In this document: positions 20,232-29,322 of the stretch, one piece after another
Position numbering within the stretch: the first letter of the stretch is position 1
How the letters are laid out: each line of letters begins with the position of its first letter
Assembly (NCBI GenBank): GCA_013339895.1
Contig: JABACO010000003.1
Location: 7,026,012 to 7,090,011, forward strand
Direction of reading: 5' to 3'
Length of the DNA stretch: 64,000 nucleotides
From: Ephydatia muelleri
Taxonomy: Eukaryota; Porifera; Demospongiae; Spongillida; Spongillidae
The notes under the pieces: model-generated
What the model was told of the DNA's origin: nothing
What the model saw: only the letters and a program-made list of their open reading frames with translations
Databases searched by the model: none
Program-made: the position numbers and the translations under genes

Positions 20232-21890
20232 GAACTGGACTGGGGTTTCAGCCTGCTGAGAAGTTGCATAAGTAACACTGACAGCCATATAGTTGGCTGC
20301 GCTGATGATGCTGTTGTTGTGAGAGCCTCATTGTATATGTTCCTAGCTACTCATACAAGTTCATTAATTGACAAAGTAGCCTATGTCTGTACCAGTTTGG
20401 CTTTGTAGTGAACTGCATGAACATTATCCTGTTCAATACATGAACTTGGAGTTCTACAAAGCAGACAGAATATTGCATGGATCTAGATATCCACGCCACA
20501 TCTCAAAGGGGCCAGGAGATACGTGTGATATTCTGTTAGTGGTATAAAATTCTGAGTTATGTATTTTTGACCCTGATCATGCTCCTTATTTTCTCTGAGG
20601 AAAACAAATCACAGTGTGCTAATAGAGACTGTGTGCTAATAGACAAAATGTGACATGTTGTGGCACTGATTCAACTTCATGTTTTGATTACGACTGTTTG
20701 TGTTCAGTTATTGTATGCTTAGTATAGGGTTTACAGAGCACATGGAAAATTTAAGCAACACACATATGTCTTCAACTAAAGTGCAGTGAGAGGTGGCATC
20801 TGTATTTTTACCAGTATGACTTGTGAATTCAGTGATAAGAAGCTGTCAGTTGATATACCATAGACAATAAATAAGCTCCAAGTTGAAATGATTAAGCCAA
20901 TCTTGATATGAACTTCACACAGATAGCATCAGTATCATTGTTGGTATGAAAACTGCAGATAGGTGAATATTTGATTTAGTTGGGGAATGAGATGGTTTCA
21001 TGCATGGTATTGGTAGAGAGGTCATTGATTATATTTCGAGTGAAGTCATCTCAATTCTAGTGCTGTAAGATTCTCTTGCAGTAGCCAGAGATAATATATA
21101 GATATTATCTCTGCAGTAGCGTATTGTGGCTGAGCTTCCAATTATGTTGTATCCCAGTAACCCATACCTTGTACTGTTCTTAATGTCACACCCTCCATCC
21201 TGAGGTTTAGTACAGTGTAAACGGTTGAGTACCTAGATTAAAATATAAAAAATCTAATTTATCAAGGCCCTCTGTAATAATCGGTATTCAAGCTAGCGCT
21301 TATTGATATTTGATTTTACTAACAAATTTTAATTGGCCTGAAGTCCATTTATCTGGTTTGGGTTGATTTGTCTTCAAGTAACTAATTTAAAAACTAAGTT
21401 GTTACAGTTAAATATCATTTTATGCTTACTGACTTATTTTGTTTAGAAATGGTAATTACACTCATTCCTTAATTAAGAAACATATCTCAATTAATTAACT
21501 TCAATAGTGAGTTATTAAATTACAAAGTTTCTTGATTGTGTGAGGGTTATCATATTTGATTTGTTGATTTGAATTTATTAATAACAAACATGTAGCAATT
21601 GGAATTTTTGGACTTTATTGAAAAAGTCATAATACAGGTTGTTGCATATTAATTAACATTATTATTATTCATTATAGTTAGTTAATATTAAAGGCAATTT
21701 ACATTTTGTTTGCACTATCATTATTTGAAATTACAGTGTACAACTTTGTAATAAGCTTATTAACTATTATTGTTAAGAAATTGTAACTATTCCAACCTGT
21801 CCTGTTCATTTCTGGACACCAGCAGTAACCATGGCAGCTGAAATGTTTGTTACTATGCTACTACCAATAGTCCCTCCCATGTATATTTAC
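20232..21890. other. AT-rich intergenic stretch, nothing recognised
   Basis: No coding segment or complete element is visible. It includes the repeat fragment at 20394-20433 shared with TM2 intron 1. The part from 21240 to 21800 is very AT-rich. Confidence 0.5.
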
Positions 21891-21959
21891 ACAATGCCAA
21901 CATGCAAACTTGAAGTCACACAGATGAAGTGGCTTCAAGTTTGCATGTTGGCATTATGT
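21891..21959. repeat. Near-perfect hairpin, 25-bp arms
   Basis: The left arm ACAATGCCAACATGCAAACT.. pairs with a right arm ending ..GTTTGCATGTTGGCATTATG around a 17-bp loop. The flanking words TTTACACAATGCCAAC recur at about 23275-23290. It is probably a short foldback element. Confidence 0.75.
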
Positions 21960-22341
21960 AAAAAATACATTTTTCTGTCGTTTGAGGAATGAATTAGACA
22001 GAACATATGCTCCCAGCAGAATATGGAGGCGTAGCCTACATGCCTGTGTTGTGCACGCAGCGTACATGTAAGCATGTAGATCGATAAAGATGGTAAGGGG
22101 TGTATGTGAATGTGCAGCTGTAGATATCAGGTGATGGGGAGCACATGTTCTGTGCAATGAGTCTTCAGCTGGTGTGCGTGCGCATCTGAGCTTGGATAAA
22201 AGGTTGAGGAATGCGTGTTAGAATCACTCTAAGCGTATTGTGCACAGCCACTGGCAGAGCTAACCCCACTTTTTTTCCCCCATGAGCAATCAGGTGACGG
22301 CAAACTCTTCCACGAAGGCATATAAACGAATTATTGAGCAG

Positions 22342-22990
22342 CAGTGGCGGATCTACCATAGCGTTGGGGGGGGGGGCGGCCGCCCCCCCCCCCCCCCATC
22401 GATATAAAATGCCGCCCCTATTATTAAATTGCCGCCCCCCTTCACACTACGACGTACACATAAACACTACGATTAAAATAGCTATGGTTATTTGTTAATG
22501 TTTATTACGAATTATCATATCTGAACGATAATTGATTACCCCTTTCCGTAACCGCACGTCACCATATTACGTCTACTTCATTACGCGCGCTCTGTAATAC
22601 TGTAACGGTTAGCAAAACGTATTTTCTGTGTGCCAAAAGTTGACTGCCCCCCCGTCGTAAGGGACTGCACCCCCCCCCCCCCCCCGTCGTAAGCGGACTG
22701 CACCCCCCCCCCCCCGTCGTAAGCGGACTGCACCCCCCCCCCCCCCGTCGTAAGCGGACTGCACCCCCCCCCCTGTCGTAAGGGACTGCACCCCCCCCCC
22801 CCCTCCGTCGTAAGCGGACTGCACCCCCCCCCCCCCCCCACCCGTCGTAAGGGACTGCACACCCCCCGTTAATAATTTTACAAAGTCGGCCCCCCCCCCC
22901 AATCTTAAATAGGTTCCTACGCCTCTGAAATATGCCGCCCCTCCAATATAACCGCCCCCCCCCATTGCCTTATTCCTGTATCCGCCACTG
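22342..22990. mobile_element. Non-autonomous hAT element with 8-bp target duplication
   Basis: Ends are CAGTGGCGGAT and ATCCGCCACTG. A perfect 8-bp target duplication TTGAGCAG lies at 22334-22341 and 22991-22998, the size made by hAT transposases. The 649-bp interior has no coding capacity; it holds a G/C homopolymer pair, TTGCCGCCCC motifs and a C-rich minisatellite. The last 35 bp (CCCATTGCCTTATTCCTGTA then TCCGCCACTG) recur exactly at 33571-33603, next to a hAT transposase remnant, which suggests the two are relatives. Confidence 0.93.
22645..22865. repeat. C-rich minisatellite inside the hAT element
   Basis: Seven units of about 30 bp, each GTCGTAAG(C)GGACTGCA followed by 9-18 C. Units alternate between AAGGGACTG and AAGCGGACTG variants. 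The open frames on the minus strand here are repeat artefacts. Confidence 0.95.
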
Positions 22991-23301
22991 TTGAGCAGCT
23001 CTGAACTCGGTTTTTCCCTTTTATAAAGGGTTTTTTCCAGGAGAAGGTGTGGGCCCACTTCCTCTAAATATAGGCAAAATTAATAGATTGGCCCCTGCTC
23101 ACGTGCTGGCAGTATTTGTTGTACAGTGTACTTCGTGTACCGAATGTGAACTAGTGCAGGCCTAGGTGGTGTGCACAACGGACGCTGCACCAATATATAT
23201 TGAAAGAATGAGAATATGCATGGCGGAGCATATGGCGTTGGGAGTTACTGTTACTACCAGCTCGTAGTCCCACTTTACACAATGCCAACAATCCCACCTG
23301 G

Positions 23302-23487
23302 CACTGCGCCACAGCATTTAGTATGCAGAGTTGTGCCGAGTCTGCATATCAACCATATGCAGATGAGTATCATTGAAGTGTTCATATGCAGACGTCTGCA
23401 TATGAACACTTCAATGATACTCATCTGCATATGGTTGATATGCAGAGACTCGGCACAACTCTGCATACTAAATGCTGTGGCGCAGTG
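23302..23487. mobile_element. Palindromic MITE, copy 1
   Basis: A near-perfect palindrome of 186 bp. It begins CACTGCGCCACAGC, ends with the complement, and has its centre at GCAGACGTCTGC. A 3-bp target duplication TGG lies at 23299-23301 and 23488-23490. A second copy is at 60362-60545. CACTG ends and a 3-bp duplication fit an EnSpm/CACTA-mobilised MITE. Confidence 0.85.
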
Positions 23488-23688
23488 TGGTCTGTGTGTT
23501 CCATGTATGTTTACACAACACAGCGTGTAAACAGTTTGTGTACACTTTAAGCACTCATTCCTACATAAATGCAGTGCTGCATGAATGGGACATGATTGAG
23601 GTCAAATAACCACACCCTACCCAATAACCACACCCTACCCAATAAGTGCCATGGCAATTTTAGGTGTGCGGTGCGAAGATGTGGCTCT

Positions 23689-23730
23689 GATTATTATTAT
23701 TATTTTTTTTTTTTTATTTTTTATTTTTTT
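23689..23730. repeat. (ATT)n/T-rich tract
   Basis: A degenerate ATT microsatellite lying exactly at the 3' end of the minus-strand retrotransposon fragment at 23731-24255. Confidence 0.85.
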
Positions 23731-24255
23731 TATTACACAACAATATTGACAAACAAAATACACAAGAACATGACCAAAGCTAAATAACACCTCAGAAAGA
23801 ATTTAGAGGGCAATATCGGGACATTATAGCCCTCACATTAGCCCTTACTAGGTTCAGATTGAGTCGGCCATACAGCTCTGATAGAACAGCAGATTTAGGC
23901 CTTGATGATGTTATGGCTAGGCGAGAGGCTAGACTCGAAAATGACTCCATAGCCTCTTTCCCCCATGCACCATATGACTCAACCACAAGAGGGATACATA
24001 ACCAACCTAACTCGCTGCACTTCACATCGTTGGCCTCATGCTTTCTGAGCTCAGTGGCTTGCGCAGCTGCTCCAGCAGTTACTCCTGCTTCAGACATAAT
24101 GTTTGAGTTCAGCGGAGAGGTAACTGATATGTCGCAGGCAGCCGTTTTCCCCAGAACCCAGTTGGAAATGAGGACATCTGCAGGACGAGAGTGGCTGTGA
24201 TCTGGTGTAAGGTTGCAGCCAGCTTCTACTTGAACACTTAAGTGGGCTCGCCTAC
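23731..24255 (-). mobile_element. 3' fragment of non-LTR retrotransposon (subfamily A)
   Basis: A 5'-truncated minus-strand copy. The open part at 23792-24240 encodes the restriction-like endonuclease region: RPADVLISNW, AACDISVTSPL (second acidic residue intact), RKHEANDVKCSELGW and CIPLVVESYGAWG, ending at NSF before the stop. The 3' UTR (23731-23807) has ATTACACAACAATATTGACA.. and reappears alone at 28073-28148. Its 5' end touches the (ATT)n tract left by the full-length copy at 24316-28050. Confidence 0.88.
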
Positions 24256-24315
24256 ATGTTTATTATTTTATTATTATTATTATTATTATTTTTTATTATT
24301 AATAATAATAATAAT
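24256..24315. repeat. (ATT)n/(AAT)n microsatellite between two LINE copies
   Basis: ATT repeats followed by an AATAAT run. It separates the tail of the full-length element from the truncated copy downstream of it. Confidence 0.9.
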
Positions 24316-24463
24316 ATACAGGATACAAGAATACACTAATGAGAATAAATGCACTATTATTATTATACTATAATAATACACAATCAACACATATACTGGT
24401 CTAAATAAATGCACCTTTTAATTATAGTAAAGTCACCTATAACTATAAATCCACACTCACACC

Positions 24464-27400
24464 TCAACCCCCCTCCTCCAAATGAACCCTTGCACGGGAG
24501 AGCAATGCTCTTGCATTAGCTCTCACGAGGGAAAGGCTCAGCCTCTGGTACAATGTGGTAGTAGCCTGCGATCTGCTGCATCCCATTTGGATCGCTAGAC
24601 GAGCCGCCAGACGTTTAAAAGATTCCTGGGCTTCCATGCCCCAGCATCCATACGACTCCACAGCTAGTGGAATACATACCCACCCCAGCTCCTTACATTT
24701 CCCATCATTAGCAGCATGCTTCCTAACCTCGGCAACCTGAGCAGATGACCCACACTTCACTCCCGCTTCCGTCAAAGTGGTTGGATTAAGCGGAGAAGTG
24801 ATGGTGAGGCCAAATGCAGCAGGTTTGCCAAGGTGCCAGTTTTTAACCAAAACATCTGCAGGACGAGAGTTAAGCCTGTCATGACCTTGACCACTTCCCA
24901 CTTCTACCTGACCACCTAGACAGGCTCTGTGGCAAAACTCCACAAAAACATCCCGTAGGCTGTTGTGACGTAAGACTACATCCCCCCCGTGTTTGCACGT
25001 CAGTGCATGGTGACCAAGCGGGTCCAGCCTGTGGTCAGGGCAGTGAGGACAGCAAGAACCAAACGAAACATCCATTCCTAACCACCACTTCACAGCAATC
25101 TGGAATTCATTTGGCTCCAGATGCAAGTTAAGGCCTGGGGAGGGGACAACAGTAAGCCACGAAGCAGCATGACGAGATGAAATTGATAGCAAGCGAGCTC
25201 TATTGGCAGGAGAAGAGATGTGAAACAGCTGCCGAAACTGCTGGTCTTCAATTTTTCCGGACAGGGAGTGCTGGCGCATGTTAGAGGTGGCTAATGTTTC
25301 CAGAGTTATTGCATCCTCAGCTGGTACTAACCCATTAAAGAGTTCGATTGGCTCCACTAAAAGATTCCACTTGTCACAGCCAGAACTGCTGATGGAGGCA
25401 AGGTATGCTGCAACACAATGGGATGACAAGCTACGGAGGCCAAGCCCACCCCTACTAAGGCTAAGCTGTGCTTGCATCCACTCCACATCAGCAGCATCTA
25501 CAGCTGTGCATTCAGCAAAGCATTGGCGTACGTCCTTGTCAAACAGCGCCAAGCCCTCTGCAATGTGTGAAGGAGGTGCGGAGCGAGCCAAATGGACTAA
25601 CTTGCAGAATGCCGCACACTGCCGTAACAGAAGGAAAGCTACCTGAGGATCCTCCGCTCCTACTTCTGCCAACTGGGATAATAGTACTGCTGCATCAGCT
25701 CGTTTTTGCGCCACGAACTTAGCACAAAAAATAAGATCCCCAATTGGAGCACCCAGAATCACAAGGTTGGGTACTCGTGACACCTTCATCTCAGGAGGAA
25801 AAGAAGACAGGTCTCCACATCCAAACAACTCACATTTAGATACATTGACGAAAAGACCCAAAGATGGACCCATCTTTTGAATGAGAGTCAAAGCCCGATT
25901 AACCGCTTGTGAGTGCCCCAACAAAACCCCATCATCCAGGTACCAACCGTTAAAAAGTAGAGGCAGACACTCCCTGTCCTGTGCGATATATGACACAACC
26001 TTGTGTAGAACTAAGGAAAAGAGAAGTGGACCCAGCGGATCCCCTTGCTGGACACCAACCTCCGAACTCAACTGTCCAAGCGGGTGCCATAAAGTTGGTT
26101 GTGAGCCATAGCACCATCCTACCCAGGGAAGAAGTTCTGGGAAATGGACTGCACATTCCTCCAGGAGAGCCTGCCGAGACACACAGTTAAATGCATTGGA
26201 CATATCCACCTTACAGACAGTAAAATTATCATCTATCCAATGCTCCTTGATGCAGCTCCTAACCCCATGAATGACCTTTTCTGCCCCAGCTGTGCATGCG
26301 ACTCCGTATTGCAAAGGAGCAAAGAAATCGGTGGCTTTGGGCTTAGTGATGATACAAAGACACTTCCCTGTTAAGCGTCTCAAGGCCTCTCCAACTGCAA
26401 TAGGGCGAATATCCAATGGGCGACCCTCCTTGTTCTTCACCAATGCAGTGAGAGATCCACCAGCCAGAAACTTTGATACTGAAATTGGAGCTCTGCCACT
26501 GGCCAGGATGTCTACTACACCACGCAAAGAGGAGCAGAGAGGAACTGATAGATGGATTTGAGCAGAATCAAGTAGATGCTGAATGCGAAGCCCTGATGGC
26601 CCACATGCTGTACCCTTGGGAAATGAATGAAGAACTGATAAGATGTTAAAGTCCTGTGGCAACACATGAGTGACAGGAGGACTGGAAGATGTAGGTAGAG
26701 AAGGCTGAGCTCCCTTAGGGTGTTTCTGTTGAAGTGAAATCCAAACCTCTTGGGTATTAGGAGCTATGCCTGGAGAAACCAAGGCCTGACAAGCTTTCCC
26801 TAATAACCCCTCTCTACCCAGACCTATAGCTGAAGAGATCTTCTTTTTGGATACGTCTATTGGAGAATTTTGTTTGTGAGGAGGGATGACAGGACGCCTT
26901 TTAATTCTATTCCATATGCCGCCAATGTCCCCTTGAGACCACAAGCCGCATAGCTGCTCTATTGATGGATGCTTGCAGTGGCGCCCACCCCGCTTAGAAG
27001 CTCGCAGCACACATTTGGGGAGCATAAAAAGTTTCAACCATGCCTCCTCTGAGTTCTCAAAGCAGATTGACCTCAGGACATCAGACGGGACACGTGCAAC
27101 TGCCGGCCTGGCCTTGTGTGGAATGTAGCGGATTGTTGGACATTGTAGTTCACATACCTCCTCCCATGAAGGAAGTGCAGGGAGAGGATTTTCGGAAGGA
27201 CATGAGACACCTAGGGAGCTATGAGGGAAACTACGACAACCTGAAACAACAATCGTGGAGCACTTATCCAAATGAGATGTAAAACGGGACACTGCTACAA
27301 GGCAGAAACAGTTTGTGCAGACAGTAAGGTTCTGCTCCTGTAACCACCAGGTAGGTACTTCACCAGGAAAAACCCCTTTAGCGTGGAGGTTCATGTGACT

Positions 27401-28132
27401 TCGCCACATAGTTGGTGCAATGAACTCCTGGCATCCATCAACTATACACTGCTTCCTGTGAGTGCTGACTAGATGAGGCTCTGGGAGACACCCAGATAGT
27501 GGGGATGAAGCATTCGAGGGTCGTGACTGGACTACGGGTTCAGGGGATGCACATTGACGTGGAAGATCAGAAAATGCTTGCCTAGATGTCGAGGGTGGTT
27601 GATATGGGCCTGGAAAGGGTAGACCTTGTAACGTAGAAGAGGATAACGGAACTATCTGGGAGGGCGGCGAAGGTGATTGCGGTTGAGTGGGAAGCAGCTG
27701 TGGCATTATGACAGCTGGAGGTGTAAGTGGCAAAGGTTCTTGCGCGGTGGTGGATGACTGTGAATCCGATTGCGTTAGGACATTCACACTGTGGTCAGGT
27801 AGGGGAGAAACTGGTTGCGATGTAGTCAAATCAAGGTCGCAGTTGCGTACATGTAGTGACGGAGCGTCTAAATTGCAACACCGATTCCGCTTCGAAGGCT
27901 GACAGCTTGAACAAGGGCGGCCTGCTTTGACGCACGCACAGGACTTGCATCGGGCACTGACTCCATTGCAAGCGCAACACCTTGTTCCACCCAGTTTAAA
28001 AAGCTTTACAGAGAACTGGTATACAAAACAATTGTTACCGCCATTATTATAATTTATTATTATTATTATTATTATTACACAACAATATTGACAAACAAAA
28101 TACACAAGAACATGACTAAAGCTAAATAACAC
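24464..28132 (-). CDS. Full-length ORF of REL-endonuclease non-LTR retrotransposon
   Basis: A 1,222-codon open frame. From the N-terminus: a Cys-rich CXC-like region (CKSCACVKAGRPCSSC, about residues 52-87), a Ser/Pro-rich stretch, two C2H2-like fingers (CIVDGC...H...H near 230; CTNCF...H...C near 275), and a reverse transcriptase (GTACGPSGLRIQHL near 495, KVDMSNAFNCVSRQ near 640, GVQQGDPLGP near 690, YLDDG near 725). The C-terminus has a zinc finger (CCPHC..DPLGHHALTC near 1030) and a PD-(D/E)XK-type endonuclease block (RPADVLVKNW, AAFGLTITSPL, KCKELGWVCIPL). The catalytic box is YLDD rather than the common YADD. The second acidic residue of the endonuclease, Asp in the other copies, is Gly (codon 24809-24811). 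No ATG occurs in element sequence before about residue 140; the ATG at 28132 lies in a flanking retrotransposon tail. Confidence 0.9.
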   Translation of the reverse strand: MLFSFSHVLVYFVCQYCCVIIIIIIINYNNGGNNCFVYQFSVKLFKLGGTRCCACNGVSARCKSCACVKAGRPCSSCQPSKRNRCCNLDAPSLHVRNCDLDLTTSQPVSPLPDHSVNVLTQSDSQSSTTAQEPLPLTPPAVIMPQLLPTQPQSPSPPSQIVPLSSSTLQGLPFPGPYQPPSTSRQAFSDLPRQCASPEPVVQSRPSNASSPLSGCLPEPHLVSTHRKQCIVDGCQEFIAPTMWRSHMNLHAKGVFPGEVPTWWLQEQNLTVCTNCFCLVAVSRFTSHLDKCSTIVVSGCRSFPHSSLGVSCPSENPLPALPSWEEVCELQCPTIRYIPHKARPAVARVPSDVLRSICFENSEEAWLKLFMLPKCVLRASKRGGRHCKHPSIEQLCGLWSQGDIGGIWNRIKRRPVIPPHKQNSPIDVSKKKISSAIGLGREGLLGKACQALVSPGIAPNTQEVWISLQQKHPKGAQPSLPTSSSPPVTHVLPQDFNILSVLHSFPKGTACGPSGLRIQHLLDSAQIHLSVPLCSSLRGVVDILASGRAPISVSKFLAGGSLTALVKNKEGRPLDIRPIAVGEALRRLTGKCLCIITKPKATDFFAPLQYGVACTAGAEKVIHGVRSCIKEHWIDDNFTVCKVDMSNAFNCVSRQALLEECAVHFPELLPWVGWCYGSQPTLWHPLGQLSSEVGVQQGDPLGPLLFSLVLHKVVSYIAQDRECLPLLFNGWYLDDGVLLGHSQAVNRALTLIQKMGPSLGLFVNVSKCELFGCGDLSSFPPEMKVSRVPNLVILGAPIGDLIFCAKFVAQKRADAAVLLSQLAEVGAEDPQVAFLLLRQCAAFCKLVHLARSAPPSHIAEGLALFDKDVRQCFAECTAVDAADVEWMQAQLSLSRGGLGLRSLSSHCVAAYLASISSSGCDKWNLLVEPIELFNGLVPAEDAITLETLATSNMRQHSLSGKIEDQQFRQLFHISSPANRARLLSISSRHAASWLTVVPSPGLNLHLEPNEFQIAVKWWLGMDVSFGSCCPHCPDHRLDPLGHHALTCKHGGDVVLRHNSLRDVFVEFCHRACLGGQVEVGSGQGHDRLNSRPADVLVKNWHLGKPAAFGLTITSPLNPTTLTEAGVKCGSSAQVAEVRKHAANDGKCKELGWVCIPLAVESYGCWGMEAQESFKRLAARLAIQMGCSRSQATTTLYQRLSLSLVRANARALLSRARVHLEEGG

Positions 28133-28160
28133 CTCAGAAAGAATTTATTATTATTATTAT
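28050..28160 (-). repeat. (ATT)n tract and orphan 3' tail of subfamily A
   Basis: The (ATT)n run at 28050-28072 abuts the 5' end of the full-length copy. At 28073-28148 lies a 76-bp segment nearly identical to the 3' UTR at 23731-23807 (one C/T difference seen in ACATGACYAAAGC), followed by another ATT tract. It is either an extremely 5'-truncated copy or the part of an older element split by the insertion. Confidence 0.8.
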
Positions 28161-28589
28161 TTTTAAAACAGTTTTTAACAAAAATCAATGCACACGTACG
28201 TACATATATAGGGCATGTCGAGAACATCCAAGGTAAACGTTTTCTGTCCAGAGGGATTCCCCACATACAATAAAGCTGAGCCTCTCTACCCAGGTAAACC
28301 AATGCATTCACTATTGCAAATAGATAATGTATGTTGATACATTTTTCAGGGGTAAATTTAGCATTATTTAACTAAAAATTGGTCTAGTCCCATCCGTGAC
28401 AGCCATAATTGTTGGCCATTGGGCACAAGATTGAAAACTATCTGAAGAGCATTTCCACTCAACAGTGCACAATGCAAACGTGTATGAAGGAACAACTAAG
28501 CTCGTAAGTCGAGACATAGGACTATTCAGGAAAATTATCAAGGAATAGAACAAACCTGAATGGAGATAATGAGGATTAGAAAACAGTAA
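28161..28589. other. No feature recognised
   Basis: No coding exon, repeat border or structural RNA is evident. Confidence 0.4.
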
Positions 28590-28905
28590 GGTAGGTCCTA
28601 TTTTATCTTACCACCATTAAATCCCTCCTTACACAGCTGTAAACGTGCGATACCAACATTGTGCTTTTGACAACAAAACGGTTAAACTACTTCGTGTCCA
28701 GAGTACTGTAGATAAATTCATTGAATGTTATTGAGACATGCAGTGTTTTGAGTAAAATTCCGATATTGATGTTAATTTCATTAACAAGATATTTAATATC
28801 GTTACATGCCACATGTACAATTGCATTTAGGTTACATTTAGATTAAATGTAGATCCAATGAGAGCAAGTGCATGGATGCTCATTTAATTTAGGGGGTCAA
28901 CCAAT
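28590..28905 (+). repeat. Inverted copy of 48285-48660
   Basis: This block (from TAGGTCCTATTTTATCTTAC to GGGGGTCAACC) matches 48285-48660 in reverse complement with scattered differences and small indels. It adjoins the direct duplication 29323-31281/48969-51178, so the larger duplicated region has an inverted first portion in one of its copies. Confidence 0.8.
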
Positions 28906-29322
28906 GTATTGCGGTCTATGGGAAAATCCGGCACAGAGCCAAAGATTTGTTTATAACTTCACTTTCCGTAATAGCCACGTGCTTTTCACTTCAGGAATCT
29001 CCATTCAGGTTCACCCCATGTGATAAATACAATGATTCTAATGATTCATCTGTAGCTGTGGTTCCGTTTGACTGATTGTTGTACCATTTGGGTGGAATGA
29101 GAATTGTTTCAACGGGTGATTCGCCTTTCTAAGCCTAAGCATGCCAACTTAACGCGATGTGTCGATCGAGGCGTTATGGCGTTACAGACGCGAGTTGTCT
29201 TCGTGCACGTGGTCCACACGCAGTCCTTATGCTATATTATACAGTTTCGTCTTTACCAAGTAATCAATTGTAAGACATTCTCTTATATACTTGTGACCTG
29301 GTTTGCCATTTGTTGCTATATG

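Noticed and set aside
22581..23058. Gly-rich minus-strand frames of 93 and 149 codons
   Set aside because: Translation of the C-rich minisatellite inside a non-autonomous hAT element.
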